Notes: generated by a model from the letters alone, not told the origin. Shown: positions 23,451 through 37,187, counted from the first letter of the stretch. The stretch: DNA of 64,000 nucleotides from Myotis daubentonii (GCF_963259705.1 NC_081846.1:61247722-61311721); one strand, 5' to 3'. Made by a program: numbers and translations.

Positions 23451-23869
23451 CGGATTGGCGCCCGTTCTCTCCCGGTCCTCCCAGCCCTGGCGGGAGAGGC
23501 GATGAATACCTTTGCTTGACTGCAACGTGCCGTTTTAAGGGGTTTTTGTGTTTGCTTGACTATAAATATTTGATAACTCTTTTTCTGCCCTAGTGACCTG
23601 TTTGCCTGCTCGGGAGTTAGGGTTTTGTCATCGTGGGGAAAAGGGTGGGGGAGGGGGAGCCTGCGAATGTGAACGGGGTGAGTTGTTTCTTTTATTTCAT
23701 TCACAACTGGGTCTTTGGAGAGCCGGGCTGGTGCCACAGCTGGCCCCCGGCAAAGACCCGAAGTAGAACTGTGTCTGTAGCTCGTGACTGCACGATTTAT
23801 GCCACAAAAGTGCTCTTGACATTCGTGACACCGTTTTGACTTTTTATTTTTCGTGTTTAACATTTCCTT

Positions 23870-23875
23870 AATAAA
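23870..23875 (+). terminator. RPRM: Poly(A) signal AATAAA of RPRM
   Basis: A canonical AATAAA about 866 bases after the stop codon, followed within about 20 bases by a GT/T-rich stretch (GTGGTGTTTTTTTC), the normal arrangement for cleavage and polyadenylation. Confidence 0.75.
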
Positions 23876-23895
23876 TGCAATATTTAAGTGGTGTT

Positions 23896-26800
23896 TTTTT
23901 CTGGCCTCTTGGTGGTCATTGTGCGCTCCTTGCAGAAGGGAACGGGGCAAGGAGTCTGGTTGCTGGTCCAGAGAATTCGCTTTGGAGAGCTGTGATTCCA
24001 CTCGTGGTTCCCCCCGAGGGAGGAGGTGGGGACCAGAGAGAGAGGCCTGAGCCCAGTGAGCCGTGGCCAAACCTCAGGCCCAGGAGGAGCACCCTCTGTT
24101 TTCTCGGGCAGTTAATATTTTATATTTCATTTAGACTCAGCTCTTCAGCCAGGCGAGAGGACAGGAGGGCCCAGTGGGAACATTACCCTTCCTGCAGGCT
24201 CAGGCGGCGGGTACACAGGGTTACTCTGCTAATGAAAGGAAGAGAGGGCTTGGCCAGCCTTCAGGGAGGGCGTCTTTCCCCTGAGCAACCAATATCATCA
24301 AGAAGGCATCAGGATGCTACTCAAAAAAAAAAATTAATAAATTATTTAAATGTGAGGAACAGTAGCTGCTAAAAAGTACATAGTGACGTTAATTCTCCCA
24401 GGGGTAAGCCATGGGACAAAAACATGGGACGCATTGTCTTTGCCCAAATTAAACATTTTCTAGAGAAAGGATGAGATTTAAAAAGAGACCCCACCCCGCC
24501 TGCTCTTGAATTTAGAGTCATCAGGCCTAGCCAGGCAGAACAGTCCAAGGGGGGTTAGCCAGGTCCTGAATGTCAGAGCTGAGGGTCACAGCCCAAGCTG
24601 AGAAAGTGGGGCCTAAGTGGAGCTACAGATGGTCTTGGGCACAGTTAGGGCTCAGAAATGGAACAGTTTTGGAGAATAGAGAAAACCGTGAGTGTGAAAA
24701 TCACCCAGAGGAGGCAATAGCCTCAAGCTTGAACTTGGCAAGAGGTTTTGAGCAGTTTACTTTTATGCCCTGGTTCGGATCCTCTGCTATGCTATAGCAA
24801 GTAAAACTTCACAGTAGCGGAGAGAAGACTAAAAATTTCAATAACAATCCAGTGCCCCTTTTACTTGGGAAGAAGCACAACTGGTGTAAACAGTGTCAGT
24901 GACTCAAAGGGTTGGGACCGAGAGGTTTGAATGTCCTTTAACATCCTGCCCACTATTCAGTGTCTATTTCACTCTCAAAGTAAATCTTGCCAGGGTTTAT
25001 GACCTAGAATAATTTTTTGAATGCTAAATAGCATCGGGCTTCAAAAGGATTTTGATGTTTTGTCTATTGTCTTCAGCAGTAAGGGTTGGCTTGCCTTTTG
25101 TGTTTGCTTGTTTGTTTGTTTTGAATCTGGGGAGAGGAGCAGGGTCAACGTGTAGTCAAGGGCGAGTCATGGAGGGCAGTATACTTTCGCAGATGTTTAG
25201 GACAGGAAATGGAGGCTTTTTATTTTGTGGAGAGTCTCTGTGGCACCCAGTGAACCTGCTGCCTCCATGTTTCAAAGGGAGAAACACAGCAGAACAAACA
25301 GTTCACTCTGGGACTAACCTGGCATTTAAATTAAACTCAGAGTTCCTGTGGCTGCAAAATCTGCTGAGGGTCCCTTTCCCCCACAAATTTATTAGCCCCT
25401 CAGCGAATTCCGTGTTGTGTGGAAATCCATTTTGGGATAAAAAGCCAATCAGCTAGGAATCTTGCGTTGGGCTCTGCTATGTGGGACGTACATGTGTATA
25501 TAGCAAGTTTCAGACACAAGAAAGGTTTCACACCTCCAGGCCAGTTATTACTTGTTTCTAGAACACAGAGATTTCTATTTAAAGCTGAAGTCTTAAAAGT
25601 TGAGAGAGAGAGCCTGCCCAAGTTCCCTATACTCTCTTCTCTACTGCTACTATCTCTGCTTCTGTCACTACCATCTCCTCCATCCTTGTTCCTCTAAATC
25701 CTTCTTCACCCCGCTTTCCTCTCTGCTGCACCTCAAAAGCAAAATTCAGTTTCTTTTTACTTCAACAAAGCCTCTCAATTCTCCTACTCCGAGAAAGTGT
25801 GGTTGTCAGACAAATCAGAAGCTGCAACATTTAGTCCTCAGGTAGCAAAGATGCGTGAACTGAGCTCTGTGATCCATGGTCTATGCATTATAGGGAAATG
25901 CACAGAGGCTGAAAATATCATAGCTCTGGGGACCATTTCCTGCCAACAACTCTTCTCTACAGCTTCTCGATCCATTTGCTACTTAGAGAGATGCCAAGCG
26001 GCTCTGGTTTTTATAGATGAGGCAATGTGTACAAGAAGCTTTTTACACTCCCTATTCCCTGTGGCCACACAGCAACCACTTTCCGAGGCCCCACACCACT
26101 CCCTGTCTCTCTCTGCTTTGGGCTCTCTTTTTCCCTGATCCTAACAAATGCATTAAATGAAATGTTTAAATCCTGTTCGGAGTGTACGGAGTGTCAGTCC
26201 TTTCCCACAGATGTGCTGCAAGGAAGGTGAGTTTTAAAAGTCACTCTCTGGGTTTCACATAAGAAAAACAACATCAGTTTTAAGAAACTGGGAACTGAGA
26301 AGAATTAGATGCAAACAGGCAGATTTTTATCATCCCTCACTTAAGTCCACCATTGGGTCAGTGATTAGGGGAAAGCCCTGACAGAGAGAGAGAGAGAGAT
26401 GGCTTCCTGTGAAAGCTTGCTGTATATGACATGGCCCACAGGGAGGTCTCTGATACTCCCTGAAACTGCCTGGAAATGGATCGGAAGCAGGGAGAGGTTT
26501 TCAAGGGACACAGCAAGTGGATTGGTGGGATTGTAGCCCTCACAGGCTGTGCAGACGGCCACTGATGCCTCGGAGCCTAATTGGGTGGCCTCCATATAAG
26601 TAGCTTAGCTAATTGCTGGCAAGTGGTATTTTTCTCAAGAATGGTGTTATGAATCCTTCCACTCTCTAAAAAATGTATCAAGAATTTGAGCACCGGACAC
26701 AGTGAAGACTGCTTGAGGGAAGTCTAAGCACAAAGGTCACACACGGTGTTAAGTCCAAGATCGCTCTGGCTCCGGGTGGATGGTCCCGCGCCTGCTTTCT

Positions 26801-27501
26801 GATTTCCAAGCCACCCTGGTCTCTCCTTGATTCCTGGGTCAGCCCTGTTACCGAGTGTCCCTGCAGTAATTCTGGGTGAGGGAGGGAAAGGCACACTGAC
26901 CATAGTGTAAGAACGACAGGTTCTGGTATCTAGGTGTCTGAGTGGCCTCCTCCCTAAAATGAGGAAGATGGATTCTAAAACATTCCAATTCTGAGATTCT
27001 ACTGAATTAGTCTGTTTCATATTTCCTTGTGTCTTAACATGTTTTTTAGATCTCTATCTCTTCAATAGGTAAGTTAAAAACATATTTTACCAAGGTTCCA
27101 ATCTTGGTCCTCCAGGTAGAAAATCCCACCCCCCAAAAGTCAAATGCTCCTTGACGCAGGATATGCACGCTATTTACAATCATCTAAGCAGTATTTCAGA
27201 CACCTAGCCAGTCCTCGGTAAACAGCAGTTTCTCAGCTGACAGATCACACATCACCTAAGGCAGACAGTGCCTTAACTATTCCAGATCTCTGTGTTCTCA
27301 CTGGACGAAGCAATGGAAAGCGGAGCCCAGCGCACTCGGGAGCAAGTAATCAGCAGTGGTTCCCATAGGTGTACACACATTCAGACTAATATACACTGTT
27401 GTTTATTGAACTTCGGGTGTATTTCAAAACTAAGTAACAGCCAATTTTTCTCCCCTAAAGCATGTTCCCCTTCCAGCTTCTGCAACAGCGCACAGCAGCT
27501 G
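23896..27501. other. Unique region downstream of RPRM
   Basis: About 3.6 kb with almost no recognisable repeats. Composition falls from moderately GC-rich near 24000-24250 to average mammalian. A possible MIR-like remnant lies at about 26905-27005. A short (GA)n occurs at 26382-26399. Open frames up to 165 codons (23875-24372) show no domains or conserved motifs that I recognise. Confidence 0.5.
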
Positions 27502-27509
27502 GTCCCACG

Positions 27510-27701
27510 CAGCGGTTCTCAACCTGTGGGTCGCGAACAATGAAAATACATCCTGCATATCAGATATTTACATTACGATTCATAACAGTAGCAAAATTAC
27601 AGTTACGAAGTAGCAACGAAAATAATTTTATGGTTGGGGGTCACCACAACATGAGGAACTGTATTAAAGGGTCGCGGCATTAGGAAGGTTGAGAACCACT
27701 G
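27510..27701 (-). mobile_element. SPIN/URR1-like hAT, internally deleted
   Basis: TIRs 'cagcggttctcaacctgtgg' and 'ggttgagaaccactg'. About 190 bp; compared with 12449 it lacks a block adjacent to one terminus, joining 'gggtcgcgaacaatg' to the core. No clear TSD (gtcccacg/aagagcct). Confidence 0.85.
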
Positions 27702-28671
27702 AAGAGCCTTCCTTAGCACTGGCTTATTATACTTGTCACTTTGGGGAGGAGGGGTTGCAATGCCAGGAAAGGATTTCAGGGTTCAGTTTGTTCTCTAAGA
27801 CGCAAACCCAATTTGAAAGCCTGTTGAAGCAGCAAGTCTACAGCAATCCCCCAAACAGAAATCAACAAATCTTTTATCTACCTGCCAAGTCCCACTTAGA
27901 TATCTGCACAGTAGCTCAGATGGGATATGTTACAGTCAGCTCCACCAGTGGCAACTGTTTCCTAATATCTGAATTGACATGCTCAATGGTTAATTGCTCC
28001 CATGGACAACCTCACTCTGTCCTCCTTTCCAGATACTACATTTGTATTGTTTCAAACACTTAACATGTCTGAAAGTCCAGAATTATATTTATAGCATCAA
28101 CTGAGATTTAAAAATTCGTGGAAAGTATAGTTTAGGGGAAAAATAAAGTAGATGATATTATCAGCAATTCATAAATCATTTACAGTGATAACAAAATAGT
28201 CTGAATGTATTATTTATATTTGAGAAATTCAAAATATTTCAGAGGGAGTCTCTACAGGGACTACTATAAGGATAACTAGATGCATTTCAAAATAATCTTT
28301 AGCAAGCTTGTAAACAGTGGCCTGCTTTTAACCCAAATAACAATACAGTATATACTGAGAATAAAGAAAGCAAATTTTCATTTACTTGATTATTCATGTA
28401 TGTTTTGAAGGGATACTAGGTACATAGTATCCTTTTCTAAATATATGTAGCTGAGTGCTTGCTGAAATATTGTTGAGTGTGTAAATGTAGGCAGAGTGAT
28501 CAATACATAAAAGTCAACCCATCTGAGATAATGTTGCAACAAAACTCTGCCCTGCCCCCATTTTAAACTGGTTTCCCTTAAATAGCAATATTTTCTAAAC
28601 TTAAAATTCAAACAGATAATGCTTGTTAAGCACCCATGTATACATGGTACATTATAATATTCTAGAGTCCT
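27702..28671. other. Unassigned AT-rich non-coding sequence
   Basis: About 1 kb with no gene or named repeat. The 124-codon frame at 27689-28063 has no recognisable features. Confidence 0.45.
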
Positions 28672-29075
28672 GGTGCATGAATTTGTGCACCAGTGGGGTC
28701 CCTTGGCCTGGCCTGTAGGGTCAGGCTGAAACCGGTTCTCTGACATCCCCCAAGGGGTCCCAGATTGCAAGAGGGCACAGGCCAGGTCAAGGGACCCTAC
28801 TGGTGCATGATCGGGGCCGGGGAGAGATGTGGGTGGTTGGCCAGCTGGGGAGGGACTGTGGGAGGGCTCCAGGGTGTCTCTGGCCCATCTCGCTCATTCA
28901 TGATTTGCCAAACCCCAGTAGCAAGCTAACCTACTAGTTGGAGAGTCTGCCCCTGGTAGTCAGTGCATGTCATAGTGAGTGGTTGAGTGTCCTTAGCATA
29001 TCATTAGCATATTATGCTTTGATTGGTTGAACAGACAACCAGACACTTAGCATATTAGGATTTTACTATATAGGA
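28672..29075 (-). mobile_element. Complete HeliBat-type Helitron, 404 bp
   Basis: Reverse orientation: CTAG at 28672, hairpin 'ctggtgcatgaatttgtgcacc', through to 'cattaggattttactatatagga' (reverse complement of the TCCTATATAG-type 5' end). Same subfamily as 37188. The base before CTAG is T rather than the expected A. Confidence 0.88.
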
Positions 29076-31224
29076 TTATTAAAAAATTGAGATGATTCCT
29101 ATACATTTGCACCATACAACACAGGCACAGATAAACACACATAATGAAGATATATGATCTACCCACAGAAGTCAAATAATAAATTGTTCCTGTTACATTT
29201 TATGGCATTCATAGTGATATAAGTGTACATACATAACTATGCTATAGCCTATATGTTGGCATGGTTTGTTATAGGCAGAAATGTTAGTTTTTCTCTGCAT
29301 TTTTTTCTCCCAATTGCCTTTATGCTCACCAATTCCTCTCTTATTAATTACTCCTTCCCTCACCCACATCTAAAGACATACTATCCTGAAAGAGTCATTG
29401 ATTTTTATCAGACTAAGACTCCAGATGTCTGATTGCTTTGGGAAATGAATTCCTCTGGGTTCCAAAGTGTCTCTTTTGCTTTATTTATTTTCCTATAAAT
29501 TGAGCTGGGTCATGTAGTTCATATTCTAAATAGTATTGATTAAGGCAGGTGCATGTGCGTACACTAACATCCTCTATTCCCCGTATTGTATTCTGATGAA
29601 GATGATATATATCCATTCAACTGCAGACTAAAAGTAAGCATCACATATTCCCCAATTCTTTGTTTTACACCATTTATTTATTTACAATAAAACAGTGCAT
29701 AGAAAAACATTGTAATAAATAGTTCCAAAGCATTCAGTAAATAAGATTTATATGGGGTACCTAGAGTCTTATAATACATCTGTATCTTGAGATATATATT
29801 TCAATCTTCATTTAAGAATTGAAAAGAAAAAGTAGCTAAAACCACAAGGGACAGAAAATTCAAAGATTATATATTGTAGTCTTCAAAATCTTTAAACACT
29901 AAGTTAAGAAAAATGAGAGAGGACCCTAAATATGAAGATGATCAATGAAAACAAAAAGAATCTAGCAAATTAAGTCTCTAAACATTTATAGAAAGATTTT
30001 GAATTCTCAAAGCAGTGACTAGGAAATTTCCCACTTAGAGGACTTAATAAAAGGATTACTTACTACCAAGTAGAACATCTAAGCAATGTGAGAGGAATGC
30101 GGAAGAGTGTTAATTCCTTCTCCATTGCTCTCTCCTCTGTGGAGTCTTGAGCTAATTGCAAGCATTCTGATAGCCAGCTCAATTTTATTATACTCAAAGG
30201 TCAAAAAGTCCTTGCCAGATCTTCTTATCTATATCATCAATCAATATTTATTATTTAGTATCCATTATAGGCATGAGTCTGCACTAGGTACTAACTCAGA
30301 CCTTGGGAATTGAGTACAAAGTACCATGGAATTGAAAAGGATCTTCTCTTATTCCCTCCTCGTCTTCTGTTTCCTTTATTTCCATATGTCCTGGAGATCC
30401 AGCTGTATGAGACACTAACTTGTGACTTTTCCCCTTACAGGTGAAGTACTCTGTAGTATAATTAACATGACTAACCTGAATTAGTCAAACGACTTAAGCA
30501 TACACAGGCTTGATGTACATTATATATTCAGCTCAAAATGATCATGTTGTGGAAGGTCTGAAGGAAGTGCTCCAAATGAATTTCTTGAAACTACCTATAT
30601 TTTTCTACAAATTCAGCTCTGGAACAAGTATTTTATTCATTTCCCCCACCATGAATTGTCAATGACTGAGTAATTAATGAAAAGATCAAGTATGAAATTC
30701 ACTCCCCTACATTCCTTTGATGAGCTTTGTACGAAATTGATATATCCTTGTTTTAAGTAACAAATATCTTCTAAATTCATGACATGGTCAAGCTAGAATG
30801 GCATGTATTAAGACTCTTTGGGTTATAAACAATGAACATAATTTTTAAATGAAAATTGAATTTACTTACTGTGTGACTTGCAAGTCCAAGGAAACAGGCG
30901 CTTCAGCTGTATAATGAGGAGAGAAAAAAAAAGATTTCCTCAAATCTAAACTTATATCTTACCAGTTTAACAAAGGAGCAGAAAGAACCTTTCTTTCCTG
31001 GGTGAACGCTGGCCCACTTTGGGTCATCTGTCCATCTCCAAAACAAATGTCTGTGGCTGAGTTGGGTGCAGGAAGAAGGGTGCACTTGATCAAAACTACC
31101 TGTGTGGTGAGGAAGGAGAGAACAAGAAGTAGTCCAACTATAAGGCCATGAGTCCTCACATGAGGAAGAGTTCTGTGTGTTACCAGAAAAAGCAATGAAG
31201 CTGGCGGGGTGGCCTACCACGGTC
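29076..31224. other. Unassigned AT-rich non-coding sequence
   Basis: About 2.1 kb without a gene. A possible ancient SINE/LINE remnant is near 30225-30330 ('atcaatatttattatttagtatcc'). Nothing else named. Confidence 0.45.
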
Positions 31225-31340
31225 ACCTCGTTCAATGAAGCCAAAGCCTAGAGAGGGTGAGTCTTGTCTCCAAGGTCCCACACAGCCAGCCAGTGATGGG
31301 GTCAGTCATGGAACCCACACCTCTTGACTCTTAACTTAGC
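31225..31340 (-). repeat. MIR SINE fragment
   Basis: 'gagagggtgagtcttgtctccaaggtcccacacagcc', 'ggaacccacacctcttgactcttaac' match the reverse MIR core and 3' part. Confidence 0.6.
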
Positions 31341-31439
31341 ATTCTTTCTTAAACTACTTATTCTATCAATTGTCTTTCCGCAAGGTTCACACGCCTTTTC
31401 TAATTGCTTTCAAGAGTCTTTGTGTCTGTGCTGATGTAG

Positions 31440-31610
31440 CTCCAAGAGCCCTGGACAAGAGTCTGAATTTCTGGGGCAGGCATTGCCACCACCTGTACCT
31501 GATCATGTGAGTTTCTACAAGTCACTTAACATTTTTGTTTGTAAACTCATCTGCCCTCCCTAGATGTAGCGAGGCATAAAAATGTCTTTAAGGCGAGTGA
31601 AGTCTTTGAT
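31440..31610 (+). repeat. Possible MIR fragment
   Basis: 'gtgagtttctacaagtcacttaacatttttg' and 'aaactcatctgccctcc' follow the MIR order (loss of pattern beyond). Low similarity. Confidence 0.4.
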
Positions 31611-32446
31611 TGCTTTGTAGAATGAAAGTATAATGATACATTTTATGTTAAAATATCTGTAATATGATAAGTTATTGGACAACATTAAGAAGATTCATTC
31701 ACTGCAGGACTTCTCTCCTAAGTCTCATGACTCTCCATGAGGTGGATAAAATATTTATCATTTCCCAGGTTAATCTGACAAACTCACTTTGGTGGAGACT
31801 CTCTCGTGACTCATATTCCTTGAAAATGTTGCTGCCCTGTCAGTACATGTGATATTTTTATTACCTTCCTTTGAGTCCTTCCTTATTCGGTGTCTAAACT
31901 GTTTCTTATCTAAACTTATCCTAAATCAGAGAGTTGGCTTAGCTTGCTTTTCCACATAGAAACTAAACTATCATTATTCATTTCTTTGGGTTTCCAGCTG
32001 CGTTGCCGGCTCCACATGTTTGGCTTAGGGAAATTACCTTGCTAGCCATGAATAGTCGTTTGCAAGTTCCTGGGCCCCCATATGAGACTTGTGCTGGCGG
32101 GCCTTTTCATTCTTATTCACCAGTCCGGAGGAGAGCAGATGGTGTGTTTGAGAGAGGGAATCTGTCGACCATAGACCGGTGTTTGGGAGCTTGTTTCTTG
32201 TACAGCTCATCGCAACAGGTACACTCATCTCATCTTCGGGCTTCCAACTGTGAAAGCTTGAATCTGAGGATTGGAAGTGCAATATTCTCAGCAGAAGGTT
32301 TCTGCATTTGCAGCACACATAATGGCTCTAAGGCACATTTGTACCAATATAAGAGCTCTCCCTTTTCCTGACAATGTATCCTCTTTTTCTTGGCCTGATA
32401 GCCTTACTATATTTTGACTATTTCTTTTTCAAGAAATGGCAACCTT
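31611..32446. other. Unassigned non-coding sequence
   Basis: No named repeat. 31990-32370 is more GC-rich and of high complexity with a chance 122-codon frame (32003-32371) lacking recognisable motifs. Confidence 0.45.
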
Positions 32447-32666
32447 GCCCTGACCGGTTTTGCTCAGTGGATAGGATGTCGGCCTGCGGACTCAAGGATC
32501 CCGGGTTCAATTCTGGTCAAGGGCATGTACCTTGGTTGTGGGCACATCCCCAGTGGGGGATGTGCAGGAGGCAGCTGATCGGTGTTTCTCTCTCATCGAT
32601 GTTTCTAACTCTCTATCCCTCTCCCTATCTCTCTGTAAAAAATCAATAAAATATATTTTAAAAAAA
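32447..32666 (+). mobile_element. Full-length young Ves SINE
   Basis: Starts 'gccctgaccggttttgctcagtgg', with A-box and B-box relics ('gggttcaattctggtcaag'), 'ggtgtttctctctcatcgatg', and tail 'aatcaataaaatatatttta'. Flanked by a perfect 16-bp TSD aagaaatggcaacctt (32431-32446 and 32667-32682). The intact TSD suggests recent insertion. Confidence 0.96.
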
Positions 32667-32682
32667 AAGAAATGGCAACCTT

Positions 32683-34059
32683 AAAAATAAAAATAAATAA
32701 ATAAATAGTCTATAGTAACATAAGTGGCTATGCTCTAGACATATGGTTTACTTTATGGTTAATCCTTGGTTGATCAATTGCTTTACATCCAACAGCTTGA
32801 TTACCCAGATTTTGCTCAGTGATAGTCTTCTAAACAATTCACTATGATTTCCTGAATTGGTTCTTGGTGTCTAGTCTTTTTGCACCTTAATATTTGGCCA
32901 ATGTGGCATAATTTATTACACAGTGGATTACAAAATCTTATTATTATGAAATAGTAAACCATACACTAACCTGGTTTATTTGAAGAGAGAAGTGTATCCA
33001 TGTCTATTTAGATTTTCTTTTTAAAAATAAAATATCTAAGTTTTTAATATTTTCTTAATAAATAAATGTTTTTAATATTCTTTTATTAAAATTTTATAAT
33101 AATCAGAAGATTTATAAGTAGAAAGTTTTAAGGATGCCAAAGCAATTAACTCTGGTAAATATAAAATTCGTTGCTTTTAAATGATGATATATAAAGAACC
33201 AAATCATATTGAAAATTTTAAATAAAAATGTATTCTTCCTCTTTAAAGATAATTTACTGAAGGATTTCTTTAGCTTTTGAATAAGCATGTACTTCAAAAT
33301 TAAAGTAAGGCTATATCTACCTTTTGTATGAGATTGCACACCAGAAATATTGTAATAGCGAGATTAAATTTTACTGGATTCTTTGCATTTTTTAAATGCA
33401 TTTTATTCCCCAACATTATGCTTCCATTCTACAATGCAAACAAAGGCTTCACTGACTATTGCGATAAAGAAAAGCTATTCTGAGGATGAACCTTTGCTGT
33501 TTGATGCTGAGTTTCATTTCACGCTTACTGTACTGTGTAGAGAAAGGAAATGTTAAAAGTGTTCCATGATCCAATGATTTTTGAGGTAAAGATATTTTAA
33601 ATTTATCATCCTATGGATTCAAAAAGAGTGCTTAGACACTGGAAGATGCTTTGAGAAATTTTTTATGACCACCATGGACTTTGACCTCTCAGAGTGTGGG
33701 TAATTTGTCATGTGGCAGTCACTTAAGAAAAGTTGAATGAACTTATAAATTCCCATGTTTTAATGAAATTATAAATTAGAATATTAGGCCATTCTATAAT
33801 CTCATTGACTTACCTTATCTTATGTTTTCAATTAAGAAATGAAGTTGTCATTTTAAGAGAATTTTACTTCTACGCTGATTTCAAAGCAGTCAATCACAAT
33901 GAATTAAGCATGCTCCTATTTTCTATATTCTTCTCTTACTATTGTCTTCTAATTGGGTTGTATTATTGAGATAGCTTATTTTCAATTTATATTCATGGAA
34001 AGTTGGAAGGCATCAAATAAATTCTTATTTATTATTGTCATCACCCATTCCTGAGTGAA
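32683..34059. other. Unassigned, very AT-rich non-coding sequence
   Basis: About 1.4 kb, no gene or clear repeat. Confidence 0.45.
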
Positions 34060-34240
34060 CGGCTAGTATTAATCATACTTGGTACTTTGCACATGTTACC
34101 TCAAAATCCTTACAACTCTAGAAGTTACTATAACCCCATTGCCATACATAAGAAAATGAAGGGACTGAAGGATCAGTAGTAACTTGTTCAAGGTCGCATA
34201 GCTAAAATATGTATAAACCCATATCTGAGAATATCACAAC
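34060..34240 (-). repeat. MIR SINE
   Basis: 'ctagtattaatcatacttggtactttgcacatgttacctc', 'ataagaaaatgaagggactgaagg', 'ttgttcaaggtcgcatagct' follow reverse MIR. Confidence 0.7.
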
Positions 34241-34759
34241 TGAAGGAGTTTCCACTGTATCATCCTATTAACTCATCTAGTGATGAATTGATAGTAAACA
34301 AAGTTTCAACTTACTCACACACATGGTGCTTTGTCGTTAACAACTTGGATCCACCCCTACAGCTTTGAGTAATGATTTCCCATCAAGGCAATGCAAAGAA
34401 ATTTATCATCTTGGTAGATTTAGAGTTTGCTAATAGCAGGTGGCCTTAGGAGGTGGGAATGTGGATTTTAGGAGGCAATTCAAAATGAGCCTCAAATTGT
34501 TCAAATATATAGTCCCCTTACTTGGAAATGCACAGAGATTTATATGTTTTTATCTTTGAAGACTATAATTATAAAGCTCTCTAGTGCTAAGTAATATCAT
34601 GTTGCTTAAACAAATTTATTTTCTTCAAACACTGTACAATGTAGTTTTGACAAAAATATTTTATACTAAAATTTTAGGACTTATTTGTATGATCTAAACA
34701 AATGTACTTTAAAGTTAAAAGGTAATTTTTGAAAACTGGACTTGCTTAGAGAAAGGATA
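34241..34759. other. Unassigned AT-rich sequence
   Basis: No gene or named repeat. Confidence 0.45.
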
Positions 34760-34905
34760 ATGATTTATTTTATTGAATACTTATTATGTATTATTCTCAT
34801 CTAAACACTTTCTCCTATGTAAACACTTTCTCACACAATCTTCACAACCATGTTATGAGGTAATCTCTATTCTCATTTATGAGGAAATAAGGAGTGGAGG
34901 AGAGT
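34760..34905 (-). repeat. MIR SINE fragment
   Basis: 'ttattgaatacttattatgtattattctcat', 'cacaatcttcacaaccatgttatgaggtaatctc' match reverse MIR. A short internal duplication ('taaacactttctc' twice) is present. Confidence 0.7.
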
Positions 34906-35268
34906 CTGTTGACTGATTAAATCTATATACAAAAAGATTCTGAGAGATTTGAGTAATGGTTCTATTTTAACAAGATAAAATTTAACCTGGAAAAGTATAA
35001 GAGCCTACATTTGGGCCTAAAACAACTGCAAATATAGAATAGGGAAAATGTGGTGTATCAACTGACCATAAATATAAATATGTAGAGCTTTTGTTCCAGA
35101 AACTCTAGACAAGTCAACAGAATATTGAGATTGACCCCCCAAAATAATATGAATTTAGTCTGCAATGATGGAAGCAAAGAATCATATTATGCGAAAGTAA
35201 GAGCCCCCCTCCCTTCTGTTTCTTGATTATTCCAATTTTTGAGTGGTTCTGGTCCTAATACCATATTT

Positions 35269-35311
35269 ATTTCTTATTTTTAAATATATTGTTAATTATT
35301 TTAGAGGGACT

Positions 35312-35344
<33 letters not shown>

Positions 35345-35493
35345 ATGAGAGAGAACCATCAATCGGCTACCTCCTGCATGCCCCCTACTAGGGATCAAAC
35401 CTGCAACCCGGGCATGTGTCCTGATCAGAATCAAACCAGCAACCTCTTGGTGCATGGGACTACACTCAACCAACTGAGCCACACCAGCCAGGA
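35269..35493 (-). mobile_element. Ves SINE with 15-bp TSD
   Basis: Reverse copy containing a perfect (GA)n run at about 35313-35342, 'catcaatcggctacctcctg' and 'gccacaccagccagga'. Flanked by a perfect duplication cctaataccatattt (35254-35268, 35494-35508). Confidence 0.95.
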
Positions 35494-35508
35494 CCTAATA
35501 CCATATTT

Positions 35509-37187
35509 TTTAAAATTGTAAACAAACTCAATGTATTCGAATGAAAGAAACTCTGCTGGCAAAGGTTCTAAAACCATTTTGGATGACAAATGGTCCAAAG
35601 AACTGGCAATGCTTACCATTGAGGGGAAAAAAGCCTCGGGTGTAGCAGGATACCTGCACTCCAACAGCTGAGGAAATGCCACAGACAGGAACAAATGGAA
35701 GAATTACATATGCTTAGTATCAATCCAATTAGTAAAACTGGAAACTGTGAGTAGAGGAAGCTACACACAGGGAGAATCCAACTCTTAACCAGACAGGATT
35801 TTCTAATGGAGCTGTACAAATATAATGTGAACTGTCCTTGTAGAAAATGAATTCCCTATTTCTGGATGTCACTCAGCAGAGATATGAGGAGATTCAAGAA
35901 CGGCTACATCTTGGAGGTGCCTTCAGTCTTGCGCTTTCATTCTCCACCATGCTTTCCCTTTAGACAGAAGCGCAGGGCGCCTGGCAGGTGGCTCTGCTGT
36001 CTGGTGGGAACAAGCGGCAGCCTGCTCAGGGACTTTGGAGAAAGCCTGCCCATTACAGGATTTGGGCAGAAGTAGCAAGGCCTGAGGCGCAAAGTCTGAA
36101 TCCTCCTGTCTCGGTTGCATACTCACCTCTTCTCACAACCTGCCCCCTCCCCCCCACGGTGCTAAAATCATCTTTTATTACATCTTGGCCATAAGTATCA
36201 TTAGCTTCTGATCTCATTTCTAAACGGAACCCTCCTAAGTGGTTTGTCCAGAAGTTATATTCAAAACGGCTTCGGGGTTATTTTACTGAGGCAGTGCAGA
36301 CATAGCCTTTCTGCTTCCTCCACCTTCAAAGGCTACTTCTTACATTAAGCTCCCTGCTTCAAAAGAAATATTAAGCCGGCTTGGGGCACCTATTTATCCC
36401 AGACAAAAGAATCCATGAGGTACAAACTCTCGTGGATTGAACACGTCTTTGTTTCCTTAATGTATCAGTAAAAGGTGTTAATGGATAAATCATTCGTCCT
36501 AATGCAGCACAAGCTGTGGTCTATGCCACACTAAATAATCAGATATAAGAAACATTTCACTGTTTCTAAGAAAGAATTCTTAATACCTCCATGTCTCAAG
36601 GCTTGCAAACGCACAGAGAATCTAAGCCTGTAATTATAGCATTGTGTTTCAGAATCAGCACAGCACTGCAAAGATTACAGTCCCTGCTCTGAGGGATATG
36701 AGGTGTTTGCCAGTGTTCTGTCAGGATTCCAAAATAACTTTCCAGGATATTATAGTTGCTAAGTATGTTAGGCCTCCTAAATATTTTTTAAAATAGTTTT
36801 CCAACAAGAGGAATGTTTTAGGCTAGACTTTTTTCCAGATGACAAAAGCATTCTTAGTAGACACAGACACATTGGAGACATGAAGATCATCTTTCTGAAT
36901 GCAGATTGATTCTATTCATCTCCTCGGACAGAGAGGAGGCGGTAAGTTTCACTAACCAGAAGACCACGAAATCAAAGTCAGTCCTATTGGAATAGTACCC
37001 TTGTGCTACTTGTCTCTGATCCTTGGTATAAGAACTTTAGATATGGGTTTTCCGGTATGTAAATATCTAGCTTTGGCAGAGGTTATGGCACTTTGCACAT
37101 ATCATTTACTTATTATTCATTTCAGTAACTAAAATGTTATATAATTAACATTGGTTAAATGCCTTCTTAATAATATTGTGTATTACA
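35509..37187. other. Unique non-coding region
   Basis: About 1.7 kb without recognised repeats; composition higher in GC at 35900-36130. No gene identified. Confidence 0.5.

Noticed and set aside
32003..32371. 122-codon open frame
   Set aside because: No domain, unremarkable start context, no splice or poly(A) support.
32447..32530. tRNA gene with A and B boxes
   Set aside because: It is the tRNA-derived head of a Ves SINE; no acceptor-stem pairing was evident.
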